DNA from: an uncultured Pelagibacteraceae bacterium
GTDB taxonomy: Bacteria; Pseudomonadota; Alphaproteobacteria; Pelagibacterales; Pelagibacteraceae
Assembly (NCBI GenBank): GCA_902579985.1
Contig: CACHIV010000002.1
Span: 1 to 64,000 of the forward strand
Direction of reading: 5' to 3'
Length of the DNA stretch: 64,000 bases
The notes beneath the pieces were generated by a model. The model saw nothing but the letters and a program-made list of their open reading frames with translations, was not told the origin of the DNA and made no database searches. This document shows positions 1-8,754 of this stretch, in pieces. Both the position numbers and the translations under genes were made by a program. How positions within the stretch are numbered: position 1 is the first letter of the stretch; each line of letters opens with the position of its first letter.

Positions 1-727
1 AATGTTCAAAATAAGCAGAATTATAAATACCTGGTGTCAATACTACCATGTGAGGATTAGCAGTTTTTTTAGGTATACATTCGTTCATACAATTAAAAAG
101 TTTGTTAGTGTATTGATGGATTGATGCAACTTTATATCTCGTAAAAAGTTCAGGAAAGACATCTCTCATAACCATTCTATTCTCAAGCATATAAGAAACT
201 CCAGAAGGAACTCTTAAATTATCCTCTAGAACTAAATAGTCGCCATTTTTATTTCTGATTAAATCTACTCCAGATATATTTGCCCAGGACTTATATTTAG
301 GTGAAAAACCTTCACATTCTTTCACATAGTAAGGTGAATTAAAAATGATATCTTTTGGAACAATATTGTCTTTAAAAATTTTCTTTTGATTATAAACGTC
401 ATCTATAAATAAATTCAAAGCTTTTACTCTTTGCTTTAAACCTTTGGTTACCTTATTCCATTGTGATTTAGGAATTATTCTTGGAATAATATCTAATGGC
501 CATTTCTTTTCCTCTGCCCTGTTATTAGCAGCATAGACCCTAAAATTTATTCCTCTAGCACTTATTGTACTTTGACAATTTTTTTCAATTTCTTGAAGTT
601 TATCTTTTCCATATCTCTCTAAAATATTTGAAATTATAACAGCATGTTTTCTTAATTTATTTTCACTTGTAAAATAACCATCATATGCTTTAGTAGCATT
701 GTAATTATCCCAGAGTTTCCCGCTCAT
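1..727 (-). CDS. Circularly permuted ATP-grasp family protein (DUF404/DUF407-like, COG2308), partial, runs off left edge
   Basis: Reverse-strand translation is open from ATG at 725-727 to the window edge: MSGKLWDNYNATKAYDGYFTSENKLRKHAVIISNILERYGKDKL...SGVDLIRNKNGDYLVLEDNLRVPSGVSYMLENR; the DNLRVPSGVSYMLENR motif is typical of this family. Not in the supplied ORF list because it is truncated. Confidence 0.85.
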   Translation of the reverse strand, partial: MSGKLWDNYNATKAYDGYFTSENKLRKHAVIISNILERYGKDKLQEIEKNCQSTISARGINFRVYAANNRAEEKKWPLDIIPRIIPKSQWNKVTKGLKQRVKALNLFIDDVYNQKKIFKDNIVPKDIIFNSPYYVKECEGFSPKYKSWANISGVDLIRNKNGDYLVLEDNLRVPSGVSYMLENRMVMRDVFPELFTRYKVASIHQYTNKLFNCMNECIPKKTANPHMVVLTPGIYNSAYFEH

Positions 728-834
728 TTAATGATTGTTTAATAATTAGTGTAAACAATCAATTGCGATATAGTTATATCAGCTATGCTAGAATTAAATT
801 ATATGTTAATTAATTAATAATTATTAATAGTATT

Positions 835-1563
835 ATGACTTATTGTGTTGGCATTAAAGCTCAAGACGGAATTGTATTTGCCTCAGACTCTAGAACAAAT
901 GCTGGATTAGATAATGTTAATATTTATTCAAAAATGTTTATTCACGATGTTGGGGATAGGTGTGTTATTATAGTTACTTCTGGAAATCTAGGTACATCCC
1001 AAGCAGTATATAAATCTATAGAAAATGATCTTAAAGGTGACAATGGTATAAATTTAAACACATGCAAAGATTTCGACCAAATTGCATCTTACATTGGTTC
1101 ATTAAATATTAAACATTCAGCGCCAAAAGGAATAAACACAGATACAGTTTTATTAGGTTCATCATTCTTAGTTGGTGGTCAAATTAAAGGTCAACCATTA
1201 GAATTGTACTTAGTTTACTCGCAAGGAAATTATATTAAGCCAGCTGATAGCAAACCTTATCTAGTCATTGGTGAAGTAAAATACGGCAAACCTATTTTGG
1301 ATAGAGTTATAAAACCGAGTGTATCTATTGGCGATGCATCAAGATGTGCTTTAATTTCAATGGACTCAACTTTAAAAAGTGACTTAACAGTTGGCCCTCC
1401 TATAGATTTTGCTGTCTATAAAAAAGATGAATATAAAATTGCCTCACAAAAATGCTTGAATATCACTGATACTGAATATTCTAAGGTCTGTGATCAATGG
1501 TCTAATGGTATCTTTAAAATTTTTGACTCTTTTCCAAGATTTGATTGGGAAGACAACAAATAA
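835..1563 (+). CDS. Anbu-type proteasome-like T1 peptidase
   Basis: MTYCVGIKAQDGIVFASDSRTNAG...: Thr directly after Met, SDSR motif (D17 counted from Thr1), conserved Lys (K32); adjacent to the cp-ATP-grasp gene, a known Anbu neighbour. Confidence 0.85.
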   Translation: MTYCVGIKAQDGIVFASDSRTNAGLDNVNIYSKMFIHDVGDRCVIIVTSGNLGTSQAVYKSIENDLKGDNGINLNTCKDFDQIASYIGSLNIKHSAPKGINTDTVLLGSSFLVGGQIKGQPLELYLVYSQGNYIKPADSKPYLVIGEVKYGKPILDRVIKPSVSIGDASRCALISMDSTLKSDLTVGPPIDFAVYKKDEYKIASQKCLNITDTEYSKVCDQWSNGIFKIFDSFPRFDWEDNK

Positions 1564-1632
1564 GATTATTTTTCCTTTAAACTGTAATAAATTCTTAACA
1601 TGAATGAAATAATAATAACGAAAGGAAATTTT

Positions 1633-1854
1633 ATGTTTATAAAAAAATATCTAAAATGGATAAGTACGTTTCTAGTATTAGTTGGCATTCTATTAACAAA
1701 CCTAAATATATATCCTTTAAATATATACTTTCACGGATTAGGAGTTGTTGGATGGACTATTGCAGGATTTATGAGCAAAGATAAAGCAATCTTAACAAAC
1801 TTTGGATTACAAATTCCATTGTTTGTAATTGGTATTTATAAAGTTATTTTTTAA
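1633..1854 (+). CDS. Small hydrophobic membrane protein, unknown function (start moved to internal ATG, MFIKKYLKW...)
   Basis: Two hydrophobic segments, ends directly against the downstream arsC ATG. Confidence 0.55.
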   Translation: MFIKKYLKWISTFLVLVGILLTNLNIYPLNIYFHGLGVVGWTIAGFMSKDKAILTNFGLQIPLFVIGIYKVIF

Positions 1855-2286
1855 ATGAAGAATATATTGTTCGTATGCACAGGTAATTCAGCAAGAAGTA
1901 TTATTGCTGAAAGTATAATAAACAACGAGTATGACGATTTGTATAAAGGTTTTAGTGCTGGAAGTAATCCAACAGGAAAAATTAATGAAGATGTGAAGAA
2001 TTATTTATTATCAAAACATTATGATCTTTCAAATTATAGATCTAAAAATTTTAATGAGTTTATTAATGGTCAAATTAAAATGGATTATGTTATTACAGTT
2101 TGTAATAATGCCAATAACGAGGTCTGCCCTATTTGGCCAAATAAAGATCAGATAATTCATTGGGATATAGAGGATCCCGTTAAATTACTTAATGAAACAA
2201 ATGACTTAAATAAAAAAGATGAAATAATTGAAAAAGTTTACAATAATATTCATAAAAGAATAAAGGAACTACTTTATGAAAAATAA
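1855..2286 (+). CDS. arsC: Low-molecular-weight phosphatase-type arsenate reductase (ArsC)
   Basis: N-terminal CTGNSARS P-loop (CX5R) plus distal VCNNANNEVCPIWP cysteines of thioredoxin-coupled ArsC. Confidence 0.85.
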   Translation: MKNILFVCTGNSARSIIAESIINNEYDDLYKGFSAGSNPTGKINEDVKNYLLSKHYDLSNYRSKNFNEFINGQIKMDYVITVCNNANNEVCPIWPNKDQIIHWDIEDPVKLLNETNDLNKKDEIIEKVYNNIHKRIKELLYEK

Positions 2287-2935
2287 AAGTCGTTATTTTC
2301 TTGCTGAACTATTAGGCAGTTGTTTTTTGGTAATGATTATTGTTGGTTCAGGTTTAATGGCTGAAAACCTAACTAATGACGTTGCTGTAATGTTAATTGC
2401 AAATACAATAGCAACAGGAGCAGGTTTATTTGTGCTCATTACAGTATTTGCTGATGTATCAGGAGCTCACTTTAATCCATTTGTAAGTATCGCAATGACA
2501 ATAACAGGTAAATTAAAAAAGAAACTATTACCCTACTATATCATTGCTCAATTGGTTGGTTGCTTGATTGGTGTTGGTTTAGCCAATTTCTTTTTTGAAC
2601 ATGAAATTTATGAATTATCTACTAAGTCAAGAGATGGTATTTACATATTCACATCTGAGATAATAGCAACATTAGGACTTATAATGATAATTTTTGGTTC
2701 AATGAAGTCAGGTAAAATTACTGTTGCTGCTAGTGTTGGTCTTTATATTACTGCTGGTTATTGGTTTACTTCTTCAACTTCATTTGCAAATCCAGCTGTT
2801 GCAATTGCTAGAACATTTACAGAGTCTTTTACTGGTATTAGTTATTTAAATACTCCTTATTATATTATAGCTGAGCTTATCGGAATGTTAATTGCTGTAT
2901 TTATTGTTAAAAAGTTATTTTTAGAGAAAAATTGA
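2276..2935 (+). CDS. MIP/aquaporin family channel (possible arsenite channel, AqpS-like)
   Basis: Two NPA-type motifs (HFNPFVS, FANPAVA), six-TM pattern, overlaps the arsC 3' end. Confidence 0.85.
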   Translation: MKNKSRYFLAELLGSCFLVMIIVGSGLMAENLTNDVAVMLIANTIATGAGLFVLITVFADVSGAHFNPFVSIAMTITGKLKKKLLPYYIIAQLVGCLIGVGLANFFFEHEIYELSTKSRDGIYIFTSEIIATLGLIMIIFGSMKSGKITVAASVGLYITAGYWFTSSTSFANPAVAIARTFTESFTGISYLNTPYYIIAELIGMLIAVFIVKKLFLEKN

Positions 2936-3423
2936 AAAATATAAAACTTACCAATCGAATAAGTTTAATTAACAAAAAATTTAAGAAAAAAGAGTTTTAT
3001 CATTATCTTAAAACTTCTAATCTTTCATTAGTAATACCTAAGATTAAAGACAAATATATAGTAGTATCTCAAAAAAGAGCTCCGATTAACAAAATTAATT
3101 ATGAGTTTCCTTCTGGGATAGTAGAAAAAAAAGAAACAACTCTGCAATCAGCTCATAAGGAATTAAAAGAAGAAACAGGGTATAAATCAAGATCAAAATT
3201 GAGTAAAATTATAACTTTTTATACTGAGCCTGGGCGATTAACTACTAAAATTACTGGTTATTTTACGAAAGACTTAATAAAAATTTCAAAGCCAGAAAAA
3301 GGTATTAGAATTCATCTGTTTAATCAAAGCGATATATTTAAATTAATATTAAATCAAAAATTTAATAATAGTTCTCACATAGCAATGTTTTTATATTTAA
3401 TAAAAAATATTAAAAATCTATAA
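2932..3423 (+). CDS. NUDIX hydrolase (TTG start)
   Basis: NUDIX box FPSGIVEKKETTLQSAHKELKEETGY. Confidence 0.85.
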   Translation: MKNIKLTNRISLINKKFKKKEFYHYLKTSNLSLVIPKIKDKYIVVSQKRAPINKINYEFPSGIVEKKETTLQSAHKELKEETGYKSRSKLSKIITFYTEPGRLTTKITGYFTKDLIKISKPEKGIRIHLFNQSDIFKLILNQKFNNSSHIAMFLYLIKNIKNL

Positions 3424-3505
3424 ACTACAGGTTGTATCAAATTAACTTTTAGATTTATGAATTATGTGATTAAATTGGTCATATAATAATAATTTGGAGG
3501 TGAAA

Positions 3506-3712
3506 ATGGGAAAAAAATTAAAAAAAAATGAGAAGAAAAAAACAAAAATTTTAAAAGCAATTGATAGACTGAAAAATAAAATTACAGCTAAAGAGAAAAA
3601 GTTATCAAATGTTAATATTAAAATTGCTGGTTTAGAAAAAAAGGTTGCAGAAAAAAAAGCAAAAAAACTTGCTAAAAAAGCAGAGCAGTCTCCTGCATCT
3701 ATAAATAATTAA
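3506..3712 (+). CDS. Small Lys-rich, probably coiled-coil protein, unknown function
   Basis: ATG at 3506 preceded by GGAGG (3496-3500) at 5-nt spacing; MGKKLKKNEKKKTKILKAIDRLKNKITAKEKKLSN...; followed by a perfect hairpin. Confidence 0.65.
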   Translation: MGKKLKKNEKKKTKILKAIDRLKNKITAKEKKLSNVNIKIAGLEKKVAEKKAKKLAKKAEQSPASINN

Positions 3713-3727
3713 TATAAGATAAATCGT

Positions 3728-3761
3728 CTTACTTCCTTCTCTCTATTGAGAAGGAAGTAAG
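3728..3761 (+). terminator. Perfect 14-bp stem-loop downstream of the Lys-rich ORF
   Basis: CTTACTTCCTTCTC-TCTATT-GAGAAGGAAGTAAG; no clean poly-T tail, so terminator or mRNA-stabilising role not settled. Confidence 0.6.
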
Positions 3762-3799
3762 TAGTTAATTAACAAAATTTAACTATTAGGAGGAAAATG

Positions 3800-3865
3800 A
3801 TGAGACTTAATATCTTAAATTTTGTTAAAATCCTTATAGATAAACTAGGTTACAAAATAATTTAA
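3800..3865 (+). CDS. Candidate 21-22 aa microprotein ((M)MRLNILNFVKILIDKLGYKII)
   Basis: AGGAGG at 3788-3793 upstream of tandem ATGs at 3797 and 3800, stop TAA 3863-3865. Confidence 0.4.
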   Translation: MRLNILNFVKILIDKLGYKII

Positions 3866-3893
3866 TTATTGTTAAAGTTTAATTAACTTCAGT

Positions 3894-5405
3894 TTATTTT
3901 GAATTATTTGAGTAAATTACTCTTGGTTCCAAAAATAATTCTCTAGCAAGAGCTTTAAATCTTTTAGTAACTTGTTTTGAGATTATTTCTTGATGTTGTG
4001 ATGGAATTTTCAAAAATACAGCATTACCTCTTTTATATAATTTAAATTCTTCAAGGAATATCGTAGATATCGAGGTCAATGATTGTGAAAATCTCAATGC
4101 CGCTCCCACTTGTTTGCTTGAAAAAATTTCATTATTATTTAAAAAAGTTAGATACTCCATTTTTGGATTATATTTGATACTGCAGTAGCGCCAATAACAC
4201 GACAAAGCTAATTGTATTCTTTCTTTGTGAGTTAATCTAAGTAATGGGGTGTTAATCGTTTCTTGAAATACTAATTCGGCTTTTTGAAATGCGCCTAATC
4301 CCCAATCCATATGACTTAATACACATGACAAATATAATAACTTCTTATTAAAGTGCTCATTTCCTTCAAAAACTGGCTGAATAAAATCATAATATTTTTT
4401 ATAATTCGATCCTAGATCACCTCTTTTTTTTGCAACATTCTCAAGTGCTTTATGAAAAATTTCTGAGTCTTTTACATCTTTAAAATAGTCAATTGATAAA
4501 GAACCTTCACGCAAACCACTTATAGAACAAATTATATTTTTTGGATTTGTAACTCTCATAATTTCATCAAGTATAATGCAACTATAAGGTAAATATGGTG
4601 TTCTAGATTTTGAAATATACTCAACTGTTTTAAGTTTGGATTTATTAAAAGATGAAATTTTTTCAACAAACTTAGATAAAACATTGTTATCAATACTATA
4701 TTGATGAATTATATGTACCGGATGATTATTTTGAAAAAGATGTAATTTAAATAATGATCGCCAAGTACCTCCAACTAAATATAAATTATTAAACCTCTTT
4801 TTTGAAAGCCATTTTTCTTCTCTTAATAATTTTTTGATATATTTTGCTAAATTTCTTTTTTTAACTATAGGATTATTTAATAATCTCAAAACACCAAAAG
4901 GTAATGAGGTTTTATTAGTTACTATATTGTTTTCAACTCGAGCTAATTCTAAACTACCACCTCCAAGATCAGCAACTAATCCATCAACATTTTCAAAGCC
5001 TATTTTTACTCCCTCAGCTGAGCATTCAGCTTCTTCATCTCCTGACAATATATTAATCTTAGTTTTAAAAAGTTTTTCGACTTCATCAATAAATGGTTTT
5101 GTATCAGTTGCTTCTCTTAAAACTGCTGTTGCAATGATTTTTAAATTTGTGATTTTTGAAACATTTAAAATTTCAGAGAATCTTTTTAAAACTTTTAAAG
5201 CATACTCGGTACCAGATCTGTGAAGTTTTTTGGATTTATCTAAATTTTTTCCAAGTTCACAAACTGCTTTTTCATTAAAAAAAGGCACACGAGAAGAACT
5301 AAAATCTTCATAAATTAGCATTCTTATAGAGTTTGATCCAATGTCTATTATAGCTAATTTTGCCTGTTTTAATTTTAAACTTTTTTTACTTTTAATTACT
5401 TCCAC
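3894..5405 (-). CDS. ppx: Exopolyphosphatase Ppx/GppA family
   Basis: AIIDIGSNSIRMLIYE, ...VADLGGGSLELA; adjacent to ppk. Confidence 0.92.
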   Translation of the reverse strand: MEVIKSKKSLKLKQAKLAIIDIGSNSIRMLIYEDFSSSRVPFFNEKAVCELGKNLDKSKKLHRSGTEYALKVLKRFSEILNVSKITNLKIIATAVLREATDTKPFIDEVEKLFKTKINILSGDEEAECSAEGVKIGFENVDGLVADLGGGSLELARVENNIVTNKTSLPFGVLRLLNNPIVKKRNLAKYIKKLLREEKWLSKKRFNNLYLVGGTWRSLFKLHLFQNNHPVHIIHQYSIDNNVLSKFVEKISSFNKSKLKTVEYISKSRTPYLPYSCIILDEIMRVTNPKNIICSISGLREGSLSIDYFKDVKDSEIFHKALENVAKKRGDLGSNYKKYYDFIQPVFEGNEHFNKKLLYLSCVLSHMDWGLGAFQKAELVFQETINTPLLRLTHKERIQLALSCYWRYCSIKYNPKMEYLTFLNNNEIFSSKQVGAALRFSQSLTSISTIFLEEFKLYKRGNAVFLKIPSQHQEIISKQVTKRFKALARELFLEPRVIYSNNSK

Positions 5406-7548
5406 TTTTAATCAATCTTAAGTGCAGTTGTTTAGGCTGCATTTTTAGTTTAGCTTTACCTCTTCCAGATAAGCTCGGATTATTCATAAAATATTCATGA
5501 GCTGAAAAGGAATCGTTCTTACTATATTTAATTTTTTTATAATTACCATCAGCATTGAGCTCCCAGCTCTGACTGGTATCAAGATAATTTGCTAACATTA
5601 TTTGATCTAAAATTTGCTCATGAACAGTTTCATTTTCAATTGGCACTAGAAGTTCTACTCTTCTATTTAAATTTCTCGGCATTAAATCGGCTGAAGAAAT
5701 ATATACTTTCGCATTTCTATTAGGCATTTTTTTTGTACCATTACTAAAGCAGTAAATTCTAGAATGCTCTAAAAATCTTCCTATGATACTTTTTACAACT
5801 ATGTTTTCTGATCTATCTTTTACTCCTGGTCTTAAACAACAAACACCCCTTACAAATAAATGAATTTTTACACCAGCATTCGAAGCTTCATAAAATTTAT
5901 CAATAATTTCTGGATCTACTAAAGAGTTCATTTTTGCCCAAATAGCTGCAAATTTTCCATTTTTAGAATTTTTAATTTCAGCATCAATATTTTCATTTAA
6001 GGTTTGTCTCATATTTACTGGCGAAATAGAAATTTTATTTAAATTTTTTGGTTTTGCGTATCCAGTTACATAATTAAAAAATTTCTCAACATCAGAGGCC
6101 ATTTTTTTATCAGAACTAAATAAAGATAAATCAGTATAAATTTTAGCATTTACAGGATGATAATTGCCAGTTCCTAAATGAAAATAAGTTTGTATTTTTC
6201 CTTGTTCTCTTCTTAAAACTAATGATGATTTTGCATGGGTTTTATATTTAGCAAAACCATAAACAATTTGGACACCTACTTTTTCTAAACTTCTTGATAG
6301 TTGAATATTAGCTTCCTCATCAAATCTAGCTTTAATTTCAATTAAAGCGGTAACTGTTTTTCCGTTTTCTGCTGCTGTTATTAAAGCTTTAACAATTGGT
6401 GAGTCTAGAGTTGTTCTATACAAAGTCTGTTTAATAGCTATAACTTTTTTATCATTTGCTGCTTGGTTTAGAAATTCAATTACTGAGTCAAATGTTTCAA
6501 AAGGATGATGAACAACTAAATCTTTCTTTTTAATAGTTTCAAAAAAGTTATCATTATATTCTTTTAATCTTTCAACTTCTCTAGGTGTAAAATGCTTAAA
6601 TCTTAATTTTGGATTTTTTACTTTACATATTTGATCTATATCTTGAATTCCAACAAGGCCAGATACATCGTAAATATAATCAGGATTTATTTCTAATTTA
6701 TTTGTAATAAATTTTACCAATTCATTATCGCTATTTTCGAGGATCTCTAAACGAACAATATCACCCGTTCTACGTCTTTTTAAAGCCAATTCAAAAGATC
6801 TAACTAAATCTTCCGCTTCTTCTTGAATTTCTACATCACTATCTCTTATTACTCTAAAAATCATTTTCTTTTCTAAATCATGATCTGGAAAAATTTCATT
6901 AGCAAAAAAACTTATTACATCATCTAGAATTACAAATTTCTTATGATTTTTTGAAGACTCTATTTCAATAAATCTAGATAATGCTTTTGGTATTACTATT
7001 ATGGAGTTTAAAACCCTTTTTTTATTTTTTTTTCTTAATTTCATTACAAGTGCTCTTCCTTGATTGATTATGAATGGAAATGGGTGCGCAGGATCAATTG
7101 CTGATGGTGTTAATAAAGGGTAAATCTCTTCTTTAAATATTTCTAGAAGTTTTTTTTTATCCTTAGTATTTAAATTAACAGGTTTAACTAAACTGATATT
7201 ATTTTTTTTTAATTCTATAATCAGTTGAGTAAAAATTTTGTTCTGTTTTTTTAATAAATTTTTAGTTTCAAGTACTACCTCATCCATCTGTTCTTCAGGT
7301 GTCAAACCATCAGAACTTAATGAGTCAACTTCTTGTTTTATTTGACTATATAATCCACCAACTCGGACCATAAAAAATTCATCTAGATTAGACCCAGCAA
7401 TTGATAAAAATTTTACTCTTTCATAAAGTGGATTTTCAGTATTTTGTGCTTCTAGAAGTACTCTATCGTTGAATTTTAACCAAGAAAGCTCTCTATTCAG
7501 ATATTTAGATTTCAGCTCTTCTTTATGTTGTTTTTTTAAAGCAGTCAT
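5392..7548 (-). CDS. ppk: Polyphosphate kinase (start trimmed to MTALKKQHKEELKSKYLNRELSWLKFNDRVL)
   Basis: LNRELSWLKFNDRVL, SNLDEFFMVRVGGL, FHLGTGNYHPVNAKIYTDLSLFS, NLNRRVELLVPI. Confidence 0.95.
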   Translation of the reverse strand: MTALKKQHKEELKSKYLNRELSWLKFNDRVLLEAQNTENPLYERVKFLSIAGSNLDEFFMVRVGGLYSQIKQEVDSLSSDGLTPEEQMDEVVLETKNLLKKQNKIFTQLIIELKKNNISLVKPVNLNTKDKKKLLEIFKEEIYPLLTPSAIDPAHPFPFIINQGRALVMKLRKKNKKRVLNSIIVIPKALSRFIEIESSKNHKKFVILDDVISFFANEIFPDHDLEKKMIFRVIRDSDVEIQEEAEDLVRSFELALKRRRTGDIVRLEILENSDNELVKFITNKLEINPDYIYDVSGLVGIQDIDQICKVKNPKLRFKHFTPREVERLKEYNDNFFETIKKKDLVVHHPFETFDSVIEFLNQAANDKKVIAIKQTLYRTTLDSPIVKALITAAENGKTVTALIEIKARFDEEANIQLSRSLEKVGVQIVYGFAKYKTHAKSSLVLRREQGKIQTYFHLGTGNYHPVNAKIYTDLSLFSSDKKMASDVEKFFNYVTGYAKPKNLNKISISPVNMRQTLNENIDAEIKNSKNGKFAAIWAKMNSLVDPEIIDKFYEASNAGVKIHLFVRGVCCLRPGVKDRSENIVVKSIIGRFLEHSRIYCFSNGTKKMPNRNAKVYISSADLMPRNLNRRVELLVPIENETVHEQILDQIMLANYLDTSQSWELNADGNYKKIKYSKNDSFSAHEYFMNNPSLSGRGKAKLKMQPKQLHLRLIKSGSN

Positions 7549-7561
7549 ATATTTAGATTTT

Positions 7562-8086
7562 ATGTATCGATTATACGTCATGAGACACGCAAAATCTAGT
7601 TGGGATGATTTAAGTATTAATGATTTTGATAGACCACTTAGTAAAAGAGGCAAGAAAAATGCAAAAATGATTTGTGAATTTTTTGTTAAAAAAAAATTTA
7701 AATTCGATTATGCATTAATTTCATCATCAAAAAGAACAAAAAAAACTTTTCAAATTTTGTCCAAGAAAATTAATAAACCAAAAAAAGTTAATTTTTCAAA
7801 AGATGTATATTTAGTTGATGAGAATATAATTATAAAAAAAATTAAAGAAATATCCAGTGAATATAAATCAATTTTGATTATAAACCATGAACCATCAGTG
7901 AAAAATTTAGTACGAAATCTTACAAAAAATCATAATACGAATAATTTTAAACTAATGAATTATAAATTCCCAACAGCATCATTTGCAAAAATTGAGTTTG
8001 ATATTAAATCCTGGAATGAAGTTGAGAAAAAAGGAGTATTAAAAGAATTTATAAGGCCCAAAGATCTTCAAGATTCTAAAGAATAA
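7562..8086 (+). CDS. SixA-like histidine phosphatase
   Basis: MYRLYVMRHAKSSWDD (RHG-like motif); start trimmed from 7469. Confidence 0.8.
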   Translation: MYRLYVMRHAKSSWDDLSINDFDRPLSKRGKKNAKMICEFFVKKKFKFDYALISSSKRTKKTFQILSKKINKPKKVNFSKDVYLVDENIIIKKIKEISSEYKSILIINHEPSVKNLVRNLTKNHNTNNFKLMNYKFPTASFAKIEFDIKSWNEVEKKGVLKEFIRPKDLQDSKE

Positions 8087-8751
8087 CCAGCTGATCTCAC
8101 TGTTCTAATTAAAGGTTTTGTATTTTGAATGTTAATTGCTTGTCTTAATCTTCTAATATGAACATCTACTGTTCTAGACTCAACATATATATCTTCCCCC
8201 CAAACATTATTCAGAAGTTGTTCTCTTGAATAAACTCTTTTTGGATTTTTGATAAAAAAATCTAATAGTTTAAATTCAGTTGGACCTAAAGTAATTTCCT
8301 TATCTTTTCTATAAACTCTTTTTGTAATCCGATCTATTTTTAAATCAGTAAATTCTACAATGTCTGATGATGATTGAGGCTTAGATCTTCTTAATAAAGA
8401 TTTAATTCTAGCATTCAATTCTTTTTGACTAAAAGGTTTAGTTACATAATCATCTGCACCTGTATCAAATGCTTTTAATTTGTCTTCTTCCTCCCCTTTT
8501 GCAGTTAACATGATGACAGGAATATCATTAAACTTATTATCTTTTTTTAAATTTTTACAAATTTCAACACCAGATAATTCAGGTAACATCCAATCCATTA
8601 ATATCAAATCTGGCTGTTTTAATTTTATTTGTTTAAGAGCATCTTCTCCATTTTCTGAATGACTGACTTTATAACCTTCTTTTTCAAGATTGTACTTTAA
8701 CAAACTAACAATTGATGCTTCATCTTCAGCTATGAAAACATGAGCTGACAT
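8068..8751 (-). CDS. phoB: Phosphate regulon response regulator PhoB
   Basis: CheY receiver plus OmpR-type winged helix; next to phoU/pst. Confidence 0.9.
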   Translation of the reverse strand: MSAHVFIAEDEASIVSLLKYNLEKEGYKVSHSENGEDALKQIKLKQPDLILMDWMLPELSGVEICKNLKKDNKFNDIPVIMLTAKGEEEDKLKAFDTGADDYVTKPFSQKELNARIKSLLRRSKPQSSSDIVEFTDLKIDRITKRVYRKDKEITLGPTEFKLLDFFIKNPKRVYSREQLLNNVWGEDIYVESRTVDVHIRRLRQAINIQNTKPLIRTVRSAGYSLES

Positions 8752-8754
8752 AAA

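Noticed and set aside
3482-3487. TATAAT as promoter -10 for the Lys-rich ORF
   Set aside because: It would place the transcription start almost on the SD sequence, leaving too short a leader, and no reasonable -35 was seen.
4834-5223. 129-aa plus-strand ORF inside ppx
   Set aside because: Fully antisense to a well-supported ppx CDS; Ser/Pro-rich low-complexity translation typical of the shadow strand in AT-rich genes. Same reasoning for 8480, 9071, 9625, 10167, 11409, 14992, 16937, 17216, 18886, 20119, 21532, 28432, 29011, 29481, 33197, 34994, 35525, 36969, 38383, 41760, 46497, 59266 and 61784.
7549-7653. N-terminal extension of ppk (MPLLLSGLSKSLILKSS...)
   Set aside because: Overlaps the divergent SixA-like coding region and lacks similarity to PPK N-termini; start moved to 7548.
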